Origin: Globobulimina sp.
Lineage: Eukaryota > Foraminifera > Rotaliida
Length of the DNA: 5,707 nucleotides
Direction of reading: 5' to 3'
NCBI GenBank assembly: GCA_003354225.1
Contig: PIVH01000462.1
Coordinates: forward strand, 1-5,707
How positions within the stretch are numbered: position 1 is the first letter of the stretch; each line of letters opens with the position of its first letter. The notes beneath the pieces are model-generated. The model had not been told where the DNA came from and did no database searches. It saw only the letters and a program-made list of their open reading frames with translations. Below, piece after piece: positions 1 to 5,707 of this stretch. The position numbers were made by a program, and so were the translations under genes.

Positions 1-216
1 CTGGTCTATTGCTTTGTTTTTCTGGATCTGCTATATTCTGGAGTTGGTCAATCATTTTTCTTATTGTCTTTGCTTTACGACGAAAATCACGAACTTGATT
101 TGAAAGCATTGAATTCAGAAAATGCGGGAACAGATCGTTATTATGGTGATATATTTCAATTGATTTCATTAATTATTTCTTCATTCACAATTCATGGCAT
201 TTTGGTTATTTCATAA
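1..216 (+). CDS. Possible partial exon of a membrane protein, perhaps the upstream part of the receptor-RGS gene
   Basis: Frame 1 is open from the first base to a TAA at 214-216 and has no start, so any gene begins outside the window. The reading has two hydrophobic stretches (residues about 1-25 and 50-70) separated by a polar, acidic loop. It would suit transmembrane helices lying upstream of those in the 2185-3110 exon. A GT at 146-147 would leave the exon in phase 1, which matches the phase of the acceptor at 2184; a GT at 47-48 fits the same phase. Neither donor is a strong consensus. Caution: T-rich DNA reads as hydrophobic by chance, and frames 2 and 3 also give membrane-like peptides before they stop near position 100. 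The exon, its frame and its link to the downstream gene are inference. Confidence 0.28.
   Translation: MVYCFVFLDLLYSGVGQSFFLLSLLYDENHELDLKALNSENAGTDRYYGDIFQLISLIISSFTIHGILVIS
177..197 (+). repeat. Left copy of the direct repeats flanking the retroelement
   Basis: ttcttcattca (177-187) followed one base later by aattcatgg (189-197). Both words recur in the same order at the right edge of the element. This is a candidate target-site duplication, imperfect because the right copy has a 14-base spacer. Confidence 0.35.
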
Positions 217-306
217 CACGATCATGGATTATTTATTTTAATTTTTTTTTCAACAGGGGGGGAAACAATTTGGTAACTTTTCAATTAAATAATTTAGAAC
301 GACACT

Positions 307-400
307 TGTGTGGGGAAGCACAATTACATACATCCTTTTCACGCGGGTAAATTGCTAAGCAATATAGGACGATCCGCAATCTTAAGCCCCTCCCCACACA
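307..400 (-). repeat. Nested inverted repeat in the element's 3'UTR
   Basis: TGTGTGGGGA at 307-316 is exactly complementary to TCCCCACACA at 391-400, a 10-bp stem. Inside it lie GCGG (343-346) facing CCGC (374-377) and the perfect palindrome ATTGCTAAGCAAT (351-363), which could form a 4-bp stem with a 5-base loop. In the minus-strand transcript this falls after the RNase H stop codon and before the A-rich end. Stem-loops at this place are used as recognition signals by the reverse transcriptase of several LINE families. That role here is inference. Confidence 0.5.
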
Positions 401-452
401 CAAACAAAAGAAAAACAAACATATATCTCACTCAATCAACAACATATACTAA

Positions 453-2123
453 CTACCTATCATTTTTTCGAATTGCCATATCAAATCGCTTCGTTTCTTT
501 GACATAATCAAATAATTCTTTTAATACATCGATGCGAAGTCTTAAATATTTTCTTTTTTCCACAACATTCCTATTTATCATTTTGTCCATTAATTCCTTT
601 TGATACGGGAATAATAGCTCCGCCAACAATTCATTCTCATTCTCCTCAAATAACAATTGATATTTCTCATCGATACTTATAACATTTTCTTTGAATAATC
701 TTCTTTGCGCGCAATACCCATTACATCCGATGATAAAATGCTGTATATCTTCAATGGTCTCAATACCATTTGATACTACACAATATTCACAATTTCTTGT
801 CTTGAATCCATATTTCTTCTGCCCATTCAACACTGTATGTCCTGATCTTAACTGTGATACAAATTTCCATTGCCATCTCCTCAATTCTTTCATTTCTAAT
901 TTGTAGGCATCGATATAGATAACATCCCATTCAATCAAATTCTTTATCAAAATATCTTTCTGTTTTTTCTCGCTTTTTGTTCTCCTCTTTTTGTAATCAG
1001 CCCAACTACTCAATGTATTGTAAAAACCCTTTCTTTTATTCTCTTTCTTTATCGCAGTATAACTGTAGTTATCCCACTCGTTCTTTGTATACATTTTTTC
1101 CACTTCATTCCAATCCGATGTCCTATAAATGTTAAACATCCCTGCTTTCGCCATATCGTCTGCTATTTCATTGCCAGTCTCGTTGTTGTGCGCCTTTACC
1201 CATATAACATGGGCATCGATTCCAAAATCATCCAAATCCTTTATCAAATCGTGTAATCTCTTTACTTTATCGTAAATAATAACATTTTTTATCTCATATC
1301 GACCTGCTATCCAATTTACAACTGTCTCATTATCAATAATGATACAGACGTGACTCGGTACTAATTCTGGATCCTTTTTATATATTTCATAACAATATCC
1401 ATATAATCCCTCTATTCCTTTCATAGCGGCGTCTAACTCACAGTGATCGATCGAGCTCCTAAGCCCTGTCGACGATGCCCCGTAAAAATAGTTACTGTAC
1501 CCATTATCGTATGGTCCTTCTACCTTTGCATAGTTTCTCTCTCTCAAATCGTCCAAATCTGCTCTAGTTAGGTAGTAATCCAAATTGCATGACCAAAATC
1601 CCGCTCCTCCAAATCCATCCTTATTGGAGCCATCAGAGAACAATAATTGAATCAATTTCTTATTTACTTGCTTAATGTCTGTCGGATCGTCATCGTAATA
1701 AAACAGCTCTTCTGCCCACTCCTTAACCCATTTTCTATCAAACGATACCTTTTCCCCCTTCTCATCCTCAATATGATGCGTTAAATTCTTTGGCAATTTC
1801 AACGTATCAAAATGGTACGACACCCTCTTTGGGACCGCTCCATACTTCACATTTTTCATAAATTTAATATCTGAACTTTTAATATTTGCTGCAGCATCAA
1901 ATAATTCGTAAAATAAATGGTATCTTTTCTTAATTTTCTCTCGAAATAAATTCTTTTTTTCTGTCTTTTTATCTCTAAAACTATCGTCAATGCGGTTGCT
2001 TTCAATAAAACGCCATTCTTCATTCAAATCGTTTCTATGTAATTCATGGGTCAAACAAAAAAAAGTGAATGGACTGTTCATATAAATAATGAACAAATCG
2101 CATCGTTCTGGTTTCTTAAACAT
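453..2123 (-). CDS. Retrotransposon ORF fragment: RNase H domain plus C-terminal zinc finger
   Basis: This is the C-terminal part of a non-LTR retrotransposon polyprotein, which would degrade the RNA strand of the RNA/DNA hybrid during integration. Residues about 30-155 are a Lys/Glu-rich connecting region. Residues about 158-328 are an RNase H fold with all four acidic catalytic positions visible: D164 in SDGS, E229 in CELDAA, D264 in IIIDNETV, and D322 in NEIADDMA. The supporting histidine H312 lies in WVKAHNNETGNE. Residues 445-467 form C-x2-C-x13-H-x4-C, the finger typically found after the RNase H of such elements, preceded by an RSGHTVLNG motif at 427-434. The frame is uninterrupted, so the copy is probably young. 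The first 25-30 residues overlap the putative host intron and probably are not element protein. The ATG at 2123 is then only a chance start. There is no RT domain, so the fragment is not autonomous. A domesticated RNase H gene is possible but nothing here requires it. Confidence 0.8.
   Translation of the reverse strand: MFKKPERCDLFIIYMNSPFTFFCLTHELHRNDLNEEWRFIESNRIDDSFRDKKTEKKNLFREKIKKRYHLFYELFDAAANIKSSDIKFMKNVKYGAVPKRVSYHFDTLKLPKNLTHHIEDEKGEKVSFDRKWVKEWAEELFYYDDDPTDIKQVNKKLIQLLFSDGSNKDGFGGAGFWSCNLDYYLTRADLDDLRERNYAKVEGPYDNGYSNYFYGASSTGLRSSIDHCELDAAMKGIEGLYGYCYEIYKKDPELVPSHVCIIIDNETVVNWIAGRYEIKNVIIYDKVKRLHDLIKDLDDFGIDAHVIWVKAHNNETGNEIADDMAKAGMFNIYRTSDWNEVEKMYTKNEWDNYSYTAIKKENKRKGFYNTLSSWADYKKRRTKSEKKQKDILIKNLIEWDVIYIDAYKLEMKELRRWQWKFVSQLRSGHTVLNGQKKYGFKTRNCEYCVVSNGIETIEDIQHFIIGCNGYCAQRRLFKENVISIDEKYQLLFEENENELLAELLFPYQKELMDKMINRNVVEKRKYLRLRIDVLKELFDYVKETKRFDMAIRKNDR
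2016..2049 (+). repeat. Right copy of the direct repeats flanking the retroelement
   Basis: ttcttcattca (2016-2026) and aattcatgg (2041-2049), separated by 14 bases instead of one. The 9-base word alone could be a simple target-site duplication, with the element ending near 2040. The 11-base word lies in the frame that encodes the element protein, so it may be coincidence in AT-rich DNA. Confidence 0.35.
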
Positions 2124-2151
2124 CGGAATGATTTCGGGTCATATAAAAAAA

Positions 2152-2184
2152 TACTAACTATATCTTTATCATATTATATTTCAG
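2152..2184 (+). promoter_or_regulatory. Predicted intron 3' end: branch site and acceptor
   Basis: TACTAAC at 2152-2158 is a perfect match to the strict yeast-type branch consensus. It is followed by a T-rich run and TATATTTCAG ending at 2184, 27 bases after the branch A. This is a textbook acceptor. It makes 2185 the likely first base of the coding exon, in phase 1 (one base of the codon comes from the upstream exon). The open frame back to ATG 2046 would then be intron and element-edge sequence read by chance. The donor is not certain; a GT at 146-147 fits the phase. Confidence 0.6.
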
Positions 2185-3110
2185 AAACAGTATTATTATT
2201 AATTATAATGTTATTTTTTCCGCGCGCTATATTGGAACTTATTGATCCACTTTTATTTGTTTTGGAAATTACAATCCTCACAATTGTATGGTTTAAAATT
2301 CCTTCTTTTTATGGTGTATTTGCTATTAAAGAGGAGCAAAAATATGCGTTAATTGTTGGATTGATTGGATTGATTATAATGATAATTTGGGTGATTGCTA
2401 TCAACAATATACATTCAATTATTTTACTCGTTTCATTTGAAACTTTTTTCGCTGTTTTATGGGGAATTATAGGTTATTTTTCTGTGGGCTATATATTGAG
2501 AGATAAATATAAATACTTACTATCTGGATCTGATTTAGATAAATTGGATTCATTTTCAATTCCAGAGAATGGGGTTAGTCGCTCTCTTAAAAATACATTA
2601 AATGATAAGTATTTAGTTGATGAATTTTTTAATCATTTAGGTAATGAATTTTCTGTGGAGTTATTATTAGCATTTATTGAGTTTGTTCAATTTAAAACTT
2701 TGATGAAAAATGATTCTGTTTTAATGATGGATATTGACGATTTGATAAATGATGAAAATTACATTGATGTTGAATATATAATTAATTCAAAGGTTCCATT
2801 GAGTGATATTGTTCATACAAAACATGTAAATGTTTCAAATCCGATTCAAAAATATTTATTGATTGCAAAGGATTTATCACAGAAATATGTTGATAGCAGC
2901 TCAGAGTTTGAGATTAATATAAGTTATGAAGCAAGAATGACTATCAATTATGTGTCAAATATCAATATACTAAGCAATCAAGAAAAACAAATGTTATATT
3001 CATTATTGGATGTTGCTACAAATACGGTATATCGTTTGATGTCATTCTCTCATAAACGATTTGTCACAAAAGATGAAATAAAGAAATATTATGCAAATTT
3101 GAAATTATGA
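2185..3110 (+). CDS. Membrane protein with C-terminal RGS domain (receptor-RGS type), 3' exon
   Basis: This is the C-terminal part of a protein that joins transmembrane helices to a regulator of G-protein signalling domain, as in plant and protist seven-helix RGS proteins that accelerate GTP hydrolysis by G-alpha at the plasma membrane. Numbered from the in-frame ATG at 2046, hydrophobic helices lie at about 48-58 (partial), 65-83, 101-120 and 124-150. A short linker follows, then the RGS domain at about 179-341. RGS signatures visible are SLKNTLNDKYLVDEFFNHL (180-198), NEFSVELLLAFIEFVQFK (200-217) and YVDSSSEFEINISYEARMTI (281-300). The Asn of the EINIS motif (N291) matches a conserved G-alpha contact. 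The Asn usually found after EFSxE is Leu here (L206). I place the exon start at 2185 because of the TACTAAC/TTTCAG acceptor. Reading from ATG 2046 would add 46 residues that overlap the retroelement frame. The missing first helices should lie in upstream exons, possibly 1-145. The RGS call is based on motif pattern only. Confidence 0.72.
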
Positions 3111-3406
3111 ATTCAGCAACAAAACATTTTCTGTATATATTAGTCACAAAATAATGAATGTTGTTATACGTAAATAAATTTATTATTCAATAAATTTTCA
3201 TAAAGGGTTACAAACCAAATAAAATTTATAAATTTTTGATACTTACACTTTAATATACTTAAAACAACAAAATGCAAAGACACATTCGTCAGAACAGTAC
3301 ACAAAAAACCATTTCCTGAAACCAAAAAAAGGAAAAAATAAACGATAAAGAGAGAATTATAAATAATAAAAATATAGTCATGCATTGCAAAACAAAAATA
3401 TTCCAA
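3111..3406. other. Convergent intergenic spacer with candidate poly(A) signals
   Basis: This AT-rich stretch lies between the stop of the RGS exon (TGA 3108-3110) and the stop of the minus-strand gene (TAA, complement of 3407-3409). AATAAA occurs on the + strand at 3173-3178 and 3189-3194, 60-85 bases past the RGS stop. TTTATT at 3179-3184 gives AATAAA on the minus strand, about 220 bases past the opposing stop. The two 3' ends may therefore overlap. In DNA this AT-rich these hexamers are weak evidence. I see no RNA gene or repeat here. Confidence 0.35.
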
Positions 3407-5110
3407 TTATTGATCGGTTTGTTTTACAGAATATTTTGGAGTCATACTATACGCATAGACATTGTTTGTTTGTTGATTTTGTTTATCATCAAATAATGAG
3501 TGTATATTCGCTTTCTTATCCTCCATATTATCCTCCTCCATATTATAATGATTATCACTTTGAATATTACTCCAAATGCCAGTAAAAGTGTGATTGTTAA
3601 CAGTCAATGACTTGGCATTGCCAACACCATTAAAATTGTTCTTATACTTTGTCATATGTTTTTGCTTATAATTAGGCGACGATTGCTTCAATACATCCAA
3701 CCATTGTTTTGGTGGATTAAATGTTTTCGGATTTATCATTTCATTGTCATACTCATAGTCGTTCTTAATCTCATTCTCATTATTCATGCTTTCATTGTTC
3801 TTCTTGTTCAAATTGACCAATGCCGAGTTTTTGTTTAATGTCTTTGATAATAACGACTTACTATCAAACGTTGATTTGATCCGCAACGATTTGCTTGATT
3901 TGACTTTAAAATTTGACGAAGTTAACGGTGATAACAGCACCGGTCGCAACGAATCATTTTTAGAGCCACTCGCTACGCCACGCGACCTGGTCAATGCATT
4001 ATTTCTTGTGTTGTTATTTAAATCGTCAGTCTCTGAGTCCTCGAGTATAATATCTTTGCTTTCCGACGTGTTATTAGTATACAATTTGGTGGTGGAGGAA
4101 GTGCAGAAGGTTGTGGGTGTTTGGGTTAATGAGTGGTCTTCGTCGTGATCGTCAATGTCGAGCGCAAACATCAATTCTTCTTCCTCTTCTTCGGCATTTG
4201 GGTCTAACTCTTCTTCCTCCTCTGAGATGGCGGCAAAACCCATGTTTTCATCCTCAAGGTCTTGCTCCAACGCCTCCTCATTGTATAGGTTCACATGGTT
4301 CATTACCTGGCTATGCGTATGCGTATGTTCTACGATCGTAGCAGAGCCAGAGGGCGATTCGTGAATGGATCTAGTTTGCGAGGGAGGGTCCGTGATTTCT
4401 GATGAATCCTCTTCTTCTGCCTCTGCTTCCACTTCGTCATTGTCATTGTGTGCATTATGTGTCTCTGAATATGATTGGAATTGTATAACTTCCCCCATTT
4501 CATTCAAGGGCAATTTAATGCAAATATTGTGCATATCATTTGGCTGTATATCATTTGATTGAATATGGTCAGTATCCAAATAATTATATACATCTTCATT
4601 GTCTATTTTTAGATTTTGTTGCATTAAATGTTTAAAATCTTTTCCTATTTTGTCTATTGAGTTTATTTTAAAGTTAAAGGGTTTGTTAATACACTGATTT
4701 AAAACAACATATTCCATCTCCAAATTGGAACAAAATGCATTAAATTTGCTTTCTTGCTCTCGTTTGAATGCTTCAATCCGTTTTTTCATATTATTCTCTT
4801 CTTTTTGCTGTAAATTATTGACATAATTTCGCAATGGATCTGGCTGATGATCAACAGTGCGAATTTGCGATTGATTTGTGTGTTTTTGCGGGATTAAAAT
4901 ATGAAATGAAGACGAATAATTTATATTTTCTTTGATTATGTCTTTATTAAAATTTTGTAATTCAAAATTAATGAGACATTTCCCTAAGATATTATTGGTA
5001 GAAACAAATAAATCATAGGAACAACAATGACATTTATACAAATATACGGCATGGCCATGTTGGTGAGATATCAATGTACATCCAATCAGCCATTTGAATT
5101 TTATATTCAT
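3407..5110 (-). CDS. Unrecognised, mostly disordered acidic/Asn-Ser-rich protein with an N-terminal Cys patch and coiled coil
   Basis: I do not recognise this protein. The 567-residue frame is uninterrupted. Residues 1-55 look folded, with aromatic and hydrophobic residues around C11, a C27-x2-C30 pair (KCHCC) and C45, possibly half of a zinc site. Residues about 93-135 are charged and helical (QQKEENNMKKRIEAFKREQE), a probable short coiled coil. Residues 222-325 are very acidic with two Glu runs (297-301 and 307-312), and include a THTHS stretch near 263-267. Residues 340-450 are Ser/Asn/Lys-rich and basic. Residues 459-515 (NPPKQWLDVLKQSSPNY and following) look like a short conserved patch, and the tail is Asn/Gln-rich. 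The strong base composition shift within the Glu runs reflects GAA/GAG codons. The ATG at 5110 lies exactly where the sequence turns bacterial in character, so the real N-terminus is probably missing and residue 1 is not a trusted start. Compositional bias of this kind suggests a nuclear or scaffold protein, but no function can be assigned. Confidence 0.6.
   Translation of the reverse strand: MNIKFKWLIGCTLISHQHGHAVYLYKCHCCSYDLFVSTNNILGKCLINFELQNFNKDIIKENINYSSSFHILIPQKHTNQSQIRTVDHQPDPLRNYVNNLQQKEENNMKKRIEAFKREQESKFNAFCSNLEMEYVVLNQCINKPFNFKINSIDKIGKDFKHLMQQNLKIDNEDVYNYLDTDHIQSNDIQPNDMHNICIKLPLNEMGEVIQFQSYSETHNAHNDNDEVEAEAEEEDSSEITDPPSQTRSIHESPSGSATIVEHTHTHSQVMNHVNLYNEEALEQDLEDENMGFAAISEEEEELDPNAEEEEEELMFALDIDDHDEDHSLTQTPTTFCTSSTTKLYTNNTSESKDIILEDSETDDLNNNTRNNALTRSRGVASGSKNDSLRPVLLSPLTSSNFKVKSSKSLRIKSTFDSKSLLSKTLNKNSALVNLNKKNNESMNNENEIKNDYEYDNEMINPKTFNPPKQWLDVLKQSSPNYKQKHMTKYKNNFNGVGNAKSLTVNNHTFTGIWSNIQSDNHYNMEEDNMEDKKANIHSLFDDKQNQQTNNVYAYSMTPKYSVKQTDQ
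4175..4224 (-). repeat. Glu-codon trinucleotide tracts
   Basis: TTC/TTCC-rich runs at about 4175-4193 and 4207-4224 (GAA/GAG on the coding minus strand) encode the two poly-Glu blocks of the minus-strand protein. Tracts like these commonly vary in length between copies or alleles. Confidence 0.55.
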
Positions 5111-5140
5111 TGAAAGAAGAAAGGATCGACAAAATAAAGT
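5090..5140. other. Junction between eukaryotic-type and bacterial-type sequence
   Basis: The left side carries the start-proximal part of the eukaryotic minus-strand gene (from 5110). The right side is the body of a bacterial-type GNAT gene whose homologous core begins at about 5136. The two frames overlap head-to-head at 5094-5110. Sampled GC rises from about 20-30% to about 38-43%. The GNAT has no ATG or GTG near its expected start, and the minus-strand protein appears to lack its N-terminus, so both genes look cut at the same place. That is the pattern expected of a chimeric assembly or an integration breakpoint. Confidence 0.6.
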
Positions 5141-5591
5141 TGAATTTATACCATATTCAGATCAGCATCAGGCGGTCTATTCGAAGCTAAATAAAGCTTG
5201 GATTACAAAATATTGGCAGTTAGAGACGGCAGATATTCAGGCTTTAGAACATCCTAAAGAGCATATTCTGGATAAAGGCGGGTATATTTTTTTAGCTAAA
5301 TACAAAAATGAAATAGTCGGTAGTTGTGCAATGCTAAAAAAGGACGAAAAATGTTATGAACTCGCTAAAATGGCGGTGTCTAATATCGCGAAAGGCAAGG
5401 GCATAGGTATTTTATTAGGCGAGAAAGTTATTGAACAAGCTAAACTGCTTAATGCCAATAAAGTGTATCTAGAAAGTAATACGCTGTTGGTACCTGCTAT
5501 TAATTTATACAAGAAGCTTGGTTTTAAAAGAGTCAGCGGTATTAGTTCTCCTTATGAACGCTGCAATATACAAATGGAATTGAAACTATAG
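5094..5591 (+). CDS. GNAT-family N-acetyltransferase, bacterial type, start unresolved
   Basis: A single-domain enzyme that would move an acetyl group from acetyl-CoA to an amine; its substrate cannot be told. Numbered from the TTG at 5094, the family core begins near residue 16 (KVEFIPYSDQHQ). KGGYIFLAKYKNEIVGSCAM (61-80) forms the central strands. AKMAVSNIAKGKGIGILLGE (91-110) is motif A, with the K-G-K-G-I-G acetyl-CoA pyrophosphate loop at 100-105. LESNTLLVPAINLYKKLGF (127-145) is motif B, and PYERCNIQMELKL (153-165) the final strand. The C-terminus is complete. The length of about 150 residues from the core start is normal. The style is that of small bacterial GNATs, especially from Bacteroidetes, though gammaproteobacteria have similar ones. 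GC is near 40%, unlike the rest of the window. There is no ATG in frame before the core, the TTG at 5094 has no ribosome site, and the first 15 residues probably come from across the junction. The gene is therefore likely 5'-truncated by the join. Confidence 0.82.
   Translation: MNFIFIERRKDRQNKVEFIPYSDQHQAVYSKLNKAWITKYWQLETADIQALEHPKEHILDKGGYIFLAKYKNEIVGSCAMLKKDEKCYELAKMAVSNIAKGKGIGILLGEKVIEQAKLLNANKVYLESNTLLVPAINLYKKLGFKRVSGISSPYERCNIQMELKL
5119..5125 (+). promoter_or_regulatory. Shine-Dalgarno-like GAAAGGA without a matching start codon
   Basis: GAAAGGA lies seven bases before the in-frame AAT AAA GTT (5133-5141), where the GNAT family normally begins. The spacing suits a bacterial ribosome binding site, but the codons at the expected position (CAA, AAT) are not starts. 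It may be coincidence, a start lost by mutation or sequencing error, or a remnant of the broken gene. Confidence 0.25.
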
Positions 5592-5616
5592 ATAGCTAAA
5601 TACAATCAAAATAAAA

Positions 5617-5707
5617 GGGGTCGGTGACACTTGATAACTGTTTTATTTTAAATTAAATACTTTATAAATTTGTTAATTCTTCTCGTTATATTGTCGCGGT
5701 GGCGACG
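5617..5707 (+). repeat. Bacterial repeat border: GGGGTCGGTGACACTTGAT motif and terminal GC hairpin
   Basis: GGGGTCGGTGACACTTGAT starts at 5617, 26 bases after the GNAT stop. It resembles the GGGGTC...-type short repeats seen beside REP-associated tyrosine transposases (RAYT, IS200-like) in many bacteria. About 60 bases further, GTCGC (5693-5697), loop GGTG, and GCGAC (5702-5706) make a perfect 5-bp hairpin at the very end of the window. The two sites share a GTC-GGT-GAC theme. No transposase frame is visible because the window stops here. The family assignment is from memory and tentative. Confidence 0.35.

Larger units (their letters stand above)
198..2049 (-). mobile_element. 5'-truncated non-LTR (LINE-type) retrotransposon, antisense to the RGS gene
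   Basis: The minus strand carries the 3' half of a non-LTR element: a connecting region, RNase H, a CCHC finger, a stop at 453 and then a 3'UTR of about 200-250 bases. No reverse transcriptase or endonuclease domain is present before host-like sequence resumes near 2050, so the copy is 5'-truncated, the usual result of incomplete target-primed reverse transcription. The left edge is uncertain. An A-rich tract on the minus strand (229-250, with ten consecutive T on the + strand at 241-250 apart from the first A) could be the tail, whereas the flanking repeat aattcatgg (189-197 and 2041-2049) would put the edge at 198. Local GC in the RNase H part reaches 40-50% in sampled lines, against about 20-25% in the neighbouring host gene. 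This supports a separate origin. Confidence 0.75.

Noticed and set aside
301-400. tRNA-like or SINE-like fold
   Set aside because: No A-box or B-box consensus and no acceptor or anticodon stem of the right size; it is better described as a simple nested inverted repeat.
310-507. 65-codon + strand frame over the element's 3'UTR
   Set aside because: It is Thr/Asn/Ser-rich with no recognisable feature, and lies over the inverted repeat and the end of the RNase H frame.
691-906. 71-codon + strand frame inside the retroelement
   Set aside because: It is antisense to the CCHC finger and its flanks; the cysteines are by-products of the opposite strand.
2046-2184. ATG at 2046 as the start of the RGS protein (46 additional residues)
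   Set aside because: The segment overlaps the antisense element frame, contains a perfect branch site and acceptor, and adds a polar peptide unlike a receptor. It may still be used if the gene is expressed from a new start next to the element.
3164-3406. 80-residue minus-strand frame directly after the stop of the acidic protein
   Set aside because: It begins at TTG in the same frame as the upstream gene, is made of T-rich hydrophobic codons, and covers the spacer holding both putative poly(A) regions. Stop readthrough or a separate gene has no support.
3786-4562. Several + strand frames of 60-120 codons opposite the acidic protein, including Ser- and Leu-rich ones
   Set aside because: They are antisense readings of Glu/Asp/Asn codon runs and have no independent domain or start context.
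1-5707. CRISPR array, toxin-antitoxin pair, phage genes or other defence system
   Set aside because: No regularly spaced repeats and no matching genes. Only one short bacterial gene is present.

Overview
The window suggests AT-rich DNA of a unicellular eukaryote, with a short bacterial-looking segment at its right end. The eukaryotic part (about 1-5100) has roughly 20-25% GC in sampled lines of the + strand gene, long T/A tracts, a yeast-type TACTAAC branch site with a TTTCAG acceptor, Asn/Ser/acidic low-complexity protein, a regulator of G-protein signalling (RGS) domain and a non-LTR retrotransposon remnant. The style fits a foraminiferan or rhizarian genome such as Reticulomyxa, but that assignment is my inference. 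The long frames contain no in-frame TAA or TAG, which is consistent with the standard code.

Layout: 1-216 is open and hydrophobic, possibly an exon of the same membrane-receptor gene that continues at 2185. Roughly 198-2049 holds the 3' part of a non-LTR retrotransposon on the minus strand, with a connecting region, a complete RNase H domain and a C-terminal CCHC finger. Its 3'UTR carries a nested inverted repeat. The reverse transcriptase is absent, so the copy is 5'-truncated. 2185-3110 (+) is the 3' exon of a protein with several transmembrane helices followed by an RGS domain. The element appears to sit antisense in an intron of that gene. 3111-3406 is an AT-rich convergent intergenic spacer. 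3407-5110 (-) is one long exon of an unrecognised, largely disordered acidic protein, with a small Cys-rich patch at its N-terminus.

At about 5090-5140 the character changes. From there on the + strand is a GNAT acetyltransferase of bacterial type at about 40% GC with no credible start codon. It is followed by a GGGGTCGGTGACACTTGAT motif and a perfect GC hairpin at the last bases, like the border of a REP/RAYT-type bacterial repeat. The simplest explanation is a chimeric contig join (host plus culture or symbiont bacterium). Recent horizontal transfer is the alternative.

I see no convincing new multi-gene system. The items most worth checking are the eukaryote/bacterium junction, the receptor-RGS gene interrupted by the retroelement with a substituted RGS contact residue, and the structured 3'UTR of the element.
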